Assembly (NCBI GenBank): GCA_964588325.1
Contig: CAZPOR010000003.1
Coordinates: 186,001-250,000, forward strand
Length of the DNA stretch: 64,000 bases
Reading direction: 5' to 3'
Source: Thiovibrio sp964588325
GTDB lineage: Bacteria; Desulfobacterota; Desulfobulbia; Desulfobulbales; Desulfurivibrionaceae
The notes under the pieces were generated by a model. That model saw only the letters and a program-made list of their open reading frames with translations. It was not told the origin of the DNA and did not search any database. The stretch's first letter is position 1. Each line of letters starts with the position of its first letter. This document shows, one piece after another, positions 50,836-58,248 of the stretch. The position numbers and the translations under genes were made by a program.

Positions 50836-51885
50836 ATGACGAAAACAATCAACCGGCTCTCGCCCAAAAAGATCCTGGTCCGCTCCACCAACTGGATCGG
50901 CGACGCCATCATGACCACTCCAGCGGTGCGGACCATCCGGGAAAATTTCCCCGCCGCCGAGATAACCATCCTGGCCTACCCGTGGGTTGCCGATATCTTT
51001 GCGGCCAGTCCCCATGTGGATCGGGTCATGCTCTATGAAAAAAAAGGCAGACATAAGGGATTGGCCGGGATGTGGCGTTTGGGGCGCGAACTTGCGGCCC
51101 AGCGCTTTGACATGGCCATCCTGTTGCAGAATGCCTTTTCCGCCGCAGTGCTTGCCCTGTTGGCTGGAATCCCGGTGCGGGCCGGGTATCGCCGGGATGG
51201 CCGGGGCCTGTTGCTCAGCCATGGGGTTACCATAAAAAAAAGCACCAGGATGCGCCACCAGGTCTATTATTATCAGGAGATGCTCAAGGGGCTAGGCCTG
51301 ATCTGTTCTTCCCAGGAGCTGTTTCTTGCCTTGCCGGATTCCGCCAATGCATGGGCCAGGGATTTCTTAGCGGCCAAGGCAAAAAAACCGGTGGTGGGCT
51401 TGAATCCCGGTGCTGCCTATGGCCCGGCCAAGCGCTGGCCTGCGGAGAGGTATGCCGGATTGGCCAAGCGTCTGGCCGAGGAACAGGGCGCCACCCTGCT
51501 GGTCTTCGGCACCTCTGCCGATGCCGGGGCTGCGGCGGAGATTTGTGCGGCAGCGGTGGGGCAGGTGCATGATTTGACCGGCAAGACCACGCTGGCCCAG
51601 GCCATGGCCCTGATCGGGAGGTGCGATGCCTTTGTCACCAACGATTCGGGCCTGATGCATGTGGCTGCCGCCCAGAAAACTCCGCTGGTCGCCATCTTCG
51701 GCTCCACCGATGCGGTGGCCACTGGACCGTTTTCTCCCAGAGTGGAGGTGGTGAATAAACATCTCCCCTGTAGCCCGTGCATGAAAACCCATTGCCCGCA
51801 AAACGACTTTGCCTGCATGCTGGAGATCGGGGTGGATGAGGTGTTTGCGGCAACGTGCAGACTTTTGCAAACCATGGAGGGATGA
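50836..51885 (+). CDS. waaF: ADP-heptose:LPS heptosyltransferase II
   Basis: A 349-residue GT9-family glycosyltransferase adding the second heptose to the LPS inner core. ILVRSTNWIGDAIMTTPAVRTIRENFP is the WaaF N-terminal motif; VVGLNPGAAYGPAKRWPAERYA and FVTNDSGLMHVAAAQKTPLVAIFGSTD in the C-terminal half bind the nucleotide sugar. Located at the inner face of the membrane. It is three bases from gmhB, and diverges from rpsB across a 304-base spacer in which TTGACG at 50769-50774 is a weak -35 candidate. Confidence 0.93.
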   Translation: MTKTINRLSPKKILVRSTNWIGDAIMTTPAVRTIRENFPAAEITILAYPWVADIFAASPHVDRVMLYEKKGRHKGLAGMWRLGRELAAQRFDMAILLQNAFSAAVLALLAGIPVRAGYRRDGRGLLLSHGVTIKKSTRMRHQVYYYQEMLKGLGLICSSQELFLALPDSANAWARDFLAAKAKKPVVGLNPGAAYGPAKRWPAERYAGLAKRLAEEQGATLLVFGTSADAGAAAEICAAAVGQVHDLTGKTTLAQAMALIGRCDAFVTNDSGLMHVAAAQKTPLVAIFGSTDAVATGPFSPRVEVVNKHLPCSPCMKTHCPQNDFACMLEIGVDEVFAATCRLLQTMEG

Positions 51886-51888
51886 GCC

Positions 51889-52464
51889 ATGCGACCGGCC
51901 GTGTTTCTCGACAGGGATGGCACCATCAACGAGCAGATGGGCTACATCAACCATATCTCCCGTTTTGTCATGCTGCCGCGGGCTGCCGCCGGTATCCGTT
52001 TGCTCAACGCGCAGGGAATTCCGGTGGTGGTGGTCAGTAACCAGTCCGGCCTGGCCCGGGGCTATTTTCCCGAGAGCCTGATTAAAGAGGTGCATGTCAA
52101 GATGAACCGTGTGCTGGCCGAAGCCGGTGCCCATGTGGATGGCATCTACATCTGCCCCCATCATCCCGAGGCCAAGGAAGAGCGTTTCCGTCTCGCCTGC
52201 GATTGCCGGAAACCAAAGCCGGGACTGTTTCTCCAGGCTGCGGCGGATCTGGGCCTGGATCTTGGGCGCTCCTATGTGGTGGGCGACCGCTGGTCGGATC
52301 TTAAGGCGGCGGCGGCGGTGCAGGCCAAGGGAGTTCTGGTGCTCACCGGCTATGGCCGGGGGGATTATGAATATATCGGTCCGGCGCAGTCCGTGCAACC
52401 GGCGTATGTAGCCGAGGATCTCTATGCGGCGGTGGAGTGGATTGTGCAGGATATGACGGGGTAG
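51889..52464 (+). CDS. gmhB: D-glycero-D-manno-heptose 1,7-bisphosphate 7-phosphatase
   Basis: A 191-residue HAD-family phosphatase of the ADP-heptose pathway. The nucleophile motif is FLDRDGTINEQMGYI; VVVVSNQSGLARGYF is motif II; CPHHPEAKEERFRLACDCRKPKPG contains the zinc-binding Cys/His cluster; YVVGDRWSDLKAA is the metal-binding motif. It is directly downstream of waaF (three-base gap), which uses the pathway's end product. Confidence 0.95.
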   Translation: MRPAVFLDRDGTINEQMGYINHISRFVMLPRAAAGIRLLNAQGIPVVVVSNQSGLARGYFPESLIKEVHVKMNRVLAEAGAHVDGIYICPHHPEAKEERFRLACDCRKPKPGLFLQAAADLGLDLGRSYVVGDRWSDLKAAAAVQAKGVLVLTGYGRGDYEYIGPAQSVQPAYVAEDLYAAVEWIVQDMTG

Positions 52465-52486
52465 GGGTGATGAAATCGAAACAACT

Positions 52487-52567
52487 CGCCACCCCGGCGA
52501 AGGCCGGGGTCCAGCCGTGCCGCACCTGTCCGGCGGGACTGGATTACGTCCGTCGCCGGAATGACGG
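52487..52567. repeat. palindromic intergenic repeat (REP/MITE-like)
   Basis: An 8-bp perfect hairpin ACCCCGGC-GAAG-GCCGGGGT (52491-52510) is followed by CCAG, a variable middle, then CTGGATTACG and CGCCGGAATGACGG. The combination 'CCCCGGC..GGCCGGGGTCCAG ... CTGGATT...GGAATGACGG' resembles widespread dispersed intergenic repeats in proteobacterial genomes. It lies in the 162-base gap where gmhB (plus) and ftsB (minus) converge. No second copy was noticed in this window. Confidence 0.6.
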
Positions 52568-52626
52568 AATATAGCATTTTTTTGAATTGTCGCGAACGCT
52601 ATTACGATTGGACGATGTCTTTCTGG

Positions 52627-52941
52627 CTATTCGTGCCGCTTCTTTTTTTCGGGAAACTCGTAGATAACCTCATTTTTTTTAATGAGGCCGAATTGCCGCC
52701 GCGCCACTTCTTCCAGATAGACCGGGTCTTTTTTCAGTTTGTTGATTTCCTGCCGTAATGCGGTATTGTTCTCGCGCAACTGTTCATTTTGCGCCAAAAT
52801 CTCGTCCAACTCATTTGCAACCGCGTAGTATTTCAAAGCCCCGTAAGGTCCGAATATAGACCAGGACCCGACTACCGTGACAATGAGTACGCTGTACAGC
52901 AGCACTTTTTTCCGGTCAGTTTCGGAGAGGTTTGCTAGCAT
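52627..52941 (-). CDS. ftsB: FtsB/DivIC-family septum formation initiator
   Basis: A 104-residue bitopic membrane protein. A short cytoplasmic N-terminus, one membrane helix (VLLYSVLIVTVVGSWSIFG), a coiled coil (ANELDEILAQNEQLRENNTALRQEINKL) and the conserved DPVYLEEVARRQFGLIKKNEVIYEF tail match FtsB/DivIC. In E. coli FtsB links FtsL and FtsQ in the divisome. Convergent with gmhB across the palindromic repeat. Confidence 0.88.
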   Translation of the reverse strand: MLANLSETDRKKVLLYSVLIVTVVGSWSIFGPYGALKYYAVANELDEILAQNEQLRENNTALRQEINKLKKDPVYLEEVARRQFGLIKKNEVIYEFPEKKKRHE

Positions 52942-53103
52942 GGCCGCTCGTTGCAGATGGTTTTTCCCGGTTGAGCCTGGGATTTGACAAGATTTTTCTC
53001 TTATTATTCCTGTTAGATAGCATAGATGCGAAGTTCATGCAATCGTCGAGTTTTACCGGGTGATCCGCATCGGCAACGATTTGGCTGGCAAAAAAACGGC
53101 GCC

Positions 53104-53802
53104 TTACGCGATCCGCAGCAGTTTCAGGGCAATGATCCCGACTTCGTACAGCATATAGAGGGGGACGCCCATGAGCAGCATGTTGAAGATGTCGGGGGTA
53201 GGGGTGAGAAGGGAGGCGATGACGCTGATAACCAGCACTGCGTAGCGGCGGTTTTTTTCAAAGAAGGTTCTGGGCAGGATTCTTATCTTGGCCATGAAGA
53301 TCATGAAGATGGGCAGCTCGAAGATCAGCCCGAAGGCGAGAACAAAGATGGAGACAAAAGAAACGAACTCGCTGATGGAGATAACTGGTTTGAGCTGTTC
53401 GGTCTGGAACCCCAGCAGGAAATCGATGCCGAAAGGCAGGGTGAAGAAATAGCAGAAGGCGGCCCCGCTGTAGAACAAAAAACAGGTGAAGAGCACGAAC
53501 CAGAAGACAAAGGAGCGGGACAAGGCAAAGGGCTTGGCCAGGGCGCGCCAGAGAAAAAAGCTGAGCATGGGCATGAGGGTGAAGATCGTCATGGCCAGGG
53601 AGACGGTGACATGGGCGAGGAAGGGCTCGGCCACCGCGAAAAAAGCGAGTTTCTGGTGGAGATGGTTCTGGATGTACGCCAGCAGGTGGCGGGAGATGCT
53701 GTAGAAACCAAGGCAGCCGAGGAGCAAGCCAATTCCCGTCGCCAGGAGGGCCCGGCGCAGGTCTTTGATAATGATGGCGAGACGTTGGGTGGTGGTGTTC
53801 AC
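53104..53802 (-). CDS. tatC: twin-arginine translocase subunit TatC
   Basis: A 232-residue inner-membrane protein with six membrane segments. LRRALLATGIGLLLG, the FAVAEPFLAHVTVSLAMTIF segment (with the conserved Glu-Pro-Phe loop), FELPIFMIFMAKI and LLTPTPDIFNMLLMGVPLYMLYEVGI are TatC hallmarks. It receives folded Tat substrates by their RR signal. No tatA or tatB is in the window. It lies 15 bases after the HD-domain gene at the end of the secDF operon. Confidence 0.93.
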   Translation of the reverse strand: MNTTTQRLAIIIKDLRRALLATGIGLLLGCLGFYSISRHLLAYIQNHLHQKLAFFAVAEPFLAHVTVSLAMTIFTLMPMLSFFLWRALAKPFALSRSFVFWFVLFTCFLFYSGAAFCYFFTLPFGIDFLLGFQTEQLKPVISISEFVSFVSIFVLAFGLIFELPIFMIFMAKIRILPRTFFEKNRRYAVLVISVIASLLTPTPDIFNMLLMGVPLYMLYEVGIIALKLLRIA

Positions 53803-53817
53803 GGGCTGCGGCCTGGG

Positions 53818-54555
53818 TTATTGCGAGTTGTCTTGGGTATTGCGGGGGCTGCCGTGGATCTCCTTGTCCAGCCGTTTGAAAAAAATCTCCATGAATTCAT
53901 GCCGCTCGGCGGCCAACCGCTTGCCTTCCGGAGTGAGCATCTTGTCCTTGATCTTGCAAAGTTTTACCAGAAATTCCCGGTAGGCTGTGTCTTCGGTGGA
54001 GTAGGATCTGGTTTTTTTTACATCCACTCCCCGGTTGTGGAGCCGGGCGCCGACCTGGCCGGCAAAGAGAAAGGCGCGGCCGATGCCGATGGCGCCGATG
54101 GAGTCCAGCTTGTCCGCGTCGAAAAGGATCTTGGCTTCCAGGGTTTCAGGTATTTTCTTGTTGCGGTAACGGTGCGCTTCGATGCAGTGCAGAATCGCAT
54201 CTCGCATCTCGGTGGAAAATCCCAAGCCCGTGAGGATGGTTCGAGACATCTCCGCTCCCTTGGTGGCGTGGCAGATCTTGCCTTGGGAGAGCATTTCATG
54301 GGTGCGGCCGATGTCGTGAAGCAGGGCGGCGGCGCTCAAGATGTCCAGACGGGCGTTCATCAGGCGGCCGATATGGAGCGCCAGGTTGTGGACCCGCTCG
54401 GTGTGGTCCGGGCCGTGGCAACCGCCTTCGGCCTGGCAGTATTCGTGGGAAATCGCCAGCAGCCGCTCGGTGAGCTCGCGGCCCAAGGGCGGTTCGCCCT
54501 GGAGCTGCCCGACAGAGAGGCTGTTTTCTTGATTATCCGCGGTTGGCGAGGACAT
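53818..54555 (-). CDS. HD-domain phosphohydrolase
   Basis: A 245-residue cytoplasmic HD protein. HGPDHTERVHNLALHIG gives the first His, AALLHDIGRTHE the HD pair, and DADKLDSIGAIGIGRAFLFAG the later Asp. The layout resembles small stand-alone HD hydrolases (YedJ type) of unknown substrate, perhaps nucleotides. ATG 54555 lies inside the 3' end of the YkgJ-family gene (23-base overlap), so translation is coupled; an upstream start in this frame would be a shadow of that gene. Confidence 0.85.
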   Translation of the reverse strand: MSSPTADNQENSLSVGQLQGEPPLGRELTERLLAISHEYCQAEGGCHGPDHTERVHNLALHIGRLMNARLDILSAAALLHDIGRTHEMLSQGKICHATKGAEMSRTILTGLGFSTEMRDAILHCIEAHRYRNKKIPETLEAKILFDADKLDSIGAIGIGRAFLFAGQVGARLHNRGVDVKKTRSYSTEDTAYREFLVKLCKIKDKMLTPEGKRLAAERHEFMEIFFKRLDKEIHGSPRNTQDNSQ

Positions 54556-55270
54556 GGCGCAACCATCTGATGCCGAGCCGGAGCAGGGCGAGGTCTTGTG
54601 TGGCAAGCTCCTGCCGTTCATTCTCCGTGATGGAGAAAGGCGGGGCGCACGAGGTGTCGAGGAGCTGCTGCCGCAAGGTGTCCAGGGAGTAGAGGGAAAG
54701 GAATATCTCCACCTCCTGTTCCGTTGTCTGCTGCCCACCCTTGAGAAGAGGATGCTGGAGAACGGCCAGCAGCTCGTCGTTCATGGCGTTGTAGTGGGCC
54801 AGATCCTGATCCTTTTGCCAGGCGGTGATGTCCTGCGGATTGTCTTCGTTGAATCCCTTGCAGTGGGGTTCGGTCAGGAGAACATGCATCTCGTGGTGTT
54901 GGCCGTCCGGGGTGGTAAAGGCCCCGCGTCCCAAAGGGTATGTTCGGCAGGCGGAGGGGCGGTCGGCATAGACGCTGCAGCCGGAAGGGGTCACAAACGG
55001 ACAACTGGCGTGGCCGTCATCCACCATGCAGAGGAAAACCTGGGGAAAAGCACATTCCTCGGTCTGTTCGACCGCAGCGTACTGGTCAAGAAAAGTCGAG
55101 GGGGCAAGCCCCAAATGGTTGCTCAAACGGAGAACATCGTAGGGGCTGAGGGCAAGGTCCAGTTGCCGGCAGCAGTCGGTGAAGCAGGCGACGCCGGGAT
55201 GGCAACTGAACCGGAAGGTCTCGTCCGGGGTCAGGGGCCGGACATGTTCTGGAGCGAGATCGGGTCGCAT
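54533..55270 (-). CDS. YkgJ-family cysteine-cluster protein
   Basis: A 245-residue protein with the YkgJ pattern of clustered cysteines: FSCHPGVACFTDCCRQLDLALSPYDVLRL, CPFVTPSGCSVYADRPSACRTYPLG, and a later EPHCKGF. The family probably binds zinc or an iron-sulfur cluster; its role is unknown. It starts two bases after secDF ends and overlaps the HD gene, so it sits inside the export operon. Confidence 0.88.
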   Translation of the reverse strand: MRPDLAPEHVRPLTPDETFRFSCHPGVACFTDCCRQLDLALSPYDVLRLSNHLGLAPSTFLDQYAAVEQTEECAFPQVFLCMVDDGHASCPFVTPSGCSVYADRPSACRTYPLGRGAFTTPDGQHHEMHVLLTEPHCKGFNEDNPQDITAWQKDQDLAHYNAMNDELLAVLQHPLLKGGQQTTEQEVEIFLSLYSLDTLRQQLLDTSCAPPFSITENERQELATQDLALLRLGIRWLRHVLANRG

Positions 55271-55272
55271 GG

Positions 55273-57846
55273 CTACGCGGTTTTATCTCGGTGCCAGAAG
55301 GTGAGCAGGGGACTGGCCACGAAAACCGAGGAGTAGGTGCCCACCATGACCCCCACCAGCAGGACAAAGGAGAAGTCGTGGATCACCGAGCCGCCCAGAA
55401 CATACAGGGCCGCCAAAACCAGGAACACGGTGAGCGAGGTGACGATGGAGCGGCTCAGGACTTCGTTGGTGCTGGTGTTGATCAGGGCGTCGGTGATGTT
55501 CTCCGGGTCTTCACTCTTGTGCAGGTTTTCACGGATCCGGTCGAAGATGATGACCGTGTCGTTTAAGGAATACCCGGCCAGGGTCAGGAGCGCTGTGACG
55601 GTAAGGAGGGTGATCTCCATGTTGAGCAGCCAGATGAGGCCGAGCACCGCCAGAACATCGTGGAGCGTGGCCAGGGTGGCGGTAACGCCGAAACGCAGGT
55701 CAAAACGCAACCCCAGGTACACGACTACTCCGAGCAGGGAGATGGCCACGGCCAGCAGCGCCTTGGAGCGCAGGGTATCGCTCACCGAGGAGCCGATCTC
55801 CGACTGGTTTTCCACCACGAAGTGCTTGTCTGGGAAACTGGTGTTCAGTTGGGCGGTGACTGTTTCGGAAACGTGGCCCACCACCTCTTCGTTGTTTTTG
55901 ATCTTGACGATAAGGCGGTTTTCACCTTCGACTTTTTGCAGCTCGACGCCTTCAATGTTCCCCTGTGTCAGGGCGGTGCGGATCTCGCCCAGGGAAAAGG
56001 GCTGGGCGGACTGATACTGGAGCAGGGTGCCGCCGGAAAAATCAACGCCCATGTTGGCCTGGCCGCGGGTGATCTGGACAAAGGCCAGGCAGCCGACCAG
56101 GGCAAAGGCGCCGGAGATGGTGAAGGTCAGTTTTTTGAGCTGCATGTAATCAAGGTTGGGCTTCTTGAGAAAGAGCATGAAGGAGAGATTTTTGAGTTTC
56201 CGTTTTCCCTGCATGGAGTCGTAGAACAGTTTGGAGGCAAAGAGGGTGGAGAAGAGGTTGAAGATGATGCCCAGCGACAGGGTGGCGGCAAACCCCTTGA
56301 TCGGGCCGGTTCCGAAGAGAAACAGGGCCATGGCGGTGATCAGGGTGGTCACATGGGCGTCGATGACGGTCCAGAATGCCTTGGCGTAACCGGATTCGAC
56401 CCCGGAGCGCACGGACTTGCCCAAGGCGAATTCCTCGCGCATCCTCTCGAAAATGACGATGTTCGAATCCACCGCCATGCCGACGGAGAGGATGATGCCG
56501 GCAATGCCCGGCAGGGTCAGGGTGCCGCCCATCATTGCCAGCCCGGCAAAGAGCAGAAGGATATTGAGGACCATGGCCAGGTTGGCGATGACCCCGGAGA
56601 GCCGGTAATACACAGCCATGAACACCACTACCAGGAAGGTGCCCACCAGACCGCTCATCAGCCCTTTGTTGATGGAGTCCTGGCCCAGGGAGGCGCCCAC
56701 CGTGAGGTTTTGGACGATTTCCACCGGGGCGGGCAAGGCGCCGATGCGCAGGACAATGGCCAGGTCGGTTGCCTCTTCGTAGGTGAAGCTGCCGGAGATT
56801 TGGGCGGAGCCGCCGAGGATTTTTTCCCGGATCACCGGGGAGGAGCGGACCACCTCATCCAGGACGATGGCGAAGCGTTTGCCCACGTTTTTTTCCGTGA
56901 CCTGGCCGAAAACCGCGCCGCCGCGCCCGGTCAGGTCGAGGCCCACATAAGGCTCATTAAAGTTTCCGCCCACGCCGACCTGGGCGCCCTTGACCATGTC
57001 GCCAGTCATCAGCACCTGGCTTTTGAGCAGGATGGGCTGCCGGGTTTCCTTGCCGGTGGTCTTGTCCACATCTTTTTCAAAATAGATCTCCGAGCCGGCC
57101 GGGAGCTTGCTCTGTAAGGCGAGGTTGAGCTGCTTCCGGCTGCCGCCCTCCTGCCATTGCCCGGACTGGATGGCCTGGCCTATGAGCTGTCCCAGGTTGA
57201 GGCCAGGCGTTTCATCCACCAGCTTGAACTCAAGCTGGGCCGTGCGGCCGATGAGGTTCAGGGCGCGCTGCGGATCCTTGACGCCGGGAAGCTGGATGAC
57301 GATTTCGTCGGCCCCCTGCCGGACAATGGCCGGTTCTGCCACGCCGAACTGGTCGATCCGGTTGCGGAGAATCTCCAGGGATTGGTCAACGGCCTTGTTG
57401 TTGATAAAATCGATCTTGTCCTGTTTCAGGGTGAGGATGATGCGGGGAAAGGATCCCTGGGCGGCCTGGAAGTCGCCGTCAAGGTCGGGGAACTCCTTGG
57501 TAATGGTCTGCTTGACCGTTTCCAGGGCGGTGGTGTTGGGCAGGGTCAGGATGATCTTGCGCGGGTCGGTGGACGCGGTGCGCACCACGGTGATTTTTTT
57601 CTCGGCCAGGGCTTCCTTGAGATCTTGGACCGACAGGTCCAGATTGTTTTCAATGGCCTTCTTGAGGTCCACCTTGAGGACCAGATGCATGCCGCCCTGG
57701 AGATCCAGGCCCAGCTTCAGCCCTGCCGGAGCAAGGTATTTCTGCCACCAGGCCGGAACCGTGGTGAAGGATGGCGCCACGGTGAGGCCTGCAAAGATGG
57801 TGACACAGAGCAGGAGGATGATTTTCCAGCGCAGGGAACTCGACAT
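55273..57846 (-). CDS. secDF: SecD-SecF fusion protein, Sec translocase accessory
   Basis: An 857-residue inner-membrane protein that uses proton flow to help pull proteins through SecYEG. The SecD part has LKLGLDLQGGMHLVL, LRNRIDQFGVAEP, the P1 domain, and GMAVDSNIVIFERMREE. The SecF part begins near residue 565 and has MGVDFSGGTLLQYQ, DLRFGVTATLATLHDVL and GYSLNDTVIIFDRIRENL. The two are fused in one frame, as in some other bacteria; yajC is not adjacent. ATG 57846 is preceded by GGAG at five bases. It heads the operon secDF-ykgJ-HD-tatC. Confidence 0.95.
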   Translation of the reverse strand: MSSSLRWKIILLLCVTIFAGLTVAPSFTTVPAWWQKYLAPAGLKLGLDLQGGMHLVLKVDLKKAIENNLDLSVQDLKEALAEKKITVVRTASTDPRKIILTLPNTTALETVKQTITKEFPDLDGDFQAAQGSFPRIILTLKQDKIDFINNKAVDQSLEILRNRIDQFGVAEPAIVRQGADEIVIQLPGVKDPQRALNLIGRTAQLEFKLVDETPGLNLGQLIGQAIQSGQWQEGGSRKQLNLALQSKLPAGSEIYFEKDVDKTTGKETRQPILLKSQVLMTGDMVKGAQVGVGGNFNEPYVGLDLTGRGGAVFGQVTEKNVGKRFAIVLDEVVRSSPVIREKILGGSAQISGSFTYEEATDLAIVLRIGALPAPVEIVQNLTVGASLGQDSINKGLMSGLVGTFLVVVFMAVYYRLSGVIANLAMVLNILLLFAGLAMMGGTLTLPGIAGIILSVGMAVDSNIVIFERMREEFALGKSVRSGVESGYAKAFWTVIDAHVTTLITAMALFLFGTGPIKGFAATLSLGIIFNLFSTLFASKLFYDSMQGKRKLKNLSFMLFLKKPNLDYMQLKKLTFTISGAFALVGCLAFVQITRGQANMGVDFSGGTLLQYQSAQPFSLGEIRTALTQGNIEGVELQKVEGENRLIVKIKNNEEVVGHVSETVTAQLNTSFPDKHFVVENQSEIGSSVSDTLRSKALLAVAISLLGVVVYLGLRFDLRFGVTATLATLHDVLAVLGLIWLLNMEITLLTVTALLTLAGYSLNDTVIIFDRIRENLHKSEDPENITDALINTSTNEVLSRSIVTSLTVFLVLAALYVLGGSVIHDFSFVLLVGVMVGTYSSVFVASPLLTFWHRDKTA

Positions 57847-57919
57847 AAACACTCCATGATGCGGGTTGACCGTTGAGGTGAAAAAAATGCTGCCGGCGGA
57901 TTACGGATAAAACGGCGGA

Positions 57920-58032
57920 AGGAGCCGTGCCACCTTGGTCAAAAAAGCAAAAGAGCTGCTCTGCGACGGCTCCTCACCGCGTGGGCTGACAACAGCACTT
58001 TCCGGCCTCTGGGCCAATCCCGGCGGCACGGC
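57920..58032 (-). other. structured leader with mutually exclusive stems upstream of secDF
   Basis: GCCGTGCCACC (57924-57934) can pair with GGCGGCACGGC (58022-58032): an 11-bp stem, fully paired on the minus strand with one G-U. AGGAGCCG (57920-57927) can alternatively pair with CGGCTCCT (57967-57974). Because the two pairings share bases, they exclude each other, as in attenuators and riboswitches. The region ends 74 bases upstream of secDF. No known riboswitch core was recognised; the 402-base spacer otherwise holds no supported gene. Confidence 0.35.
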
Positions 58033-58188
58033 TTTCAGTCGATTTTTCCGTTCCATCTGGGCAGGCATGATTCGGTGCGAGATTATACTCCCCTTTTGTC
58101 AGAAGTCAAATTGCAAAAAGGATGGTGTGCTGAATGCACTCCGCTGAATGATGGGACGATGTTTCTCCTCCGGTTTGCCGAAAGAAAA

Positions 58189-58218
58189 TTTTGGGGCAAG
58201 AACCCGCTATGCTATACT
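58189..58218 (+). promoter_or_regulatory. promoter of the hybrid kinase gene
   Basis: TATACT (58213-58218) is a good -10 box with TTTTGG (58189-58194) 18 bases upstream as a weak -35. It lies 31 bases before the ATG at 58249, which has AGGAGA as its ribosome-binding site. Confidence 0.45.
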
Positions 58219-58248
58219 GTTTTAAAGGATTTTTTTCGCAGGAGAGAT

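Noticed and set aside
57901..58060. Possible SRP (4.5S), 6S or RNase P RNA in the secDF upstream region
   Set aside because: The conserved cores of these RNAs were not found on either strand; only generic stem complementarity is present.
57935..58147. 70-residue plus-strand frame in the secDF/kinase spacer
   Set aside because: It starts at a TTG without a ribosome-binding site and overlaps the structured leader; no protein-like features.
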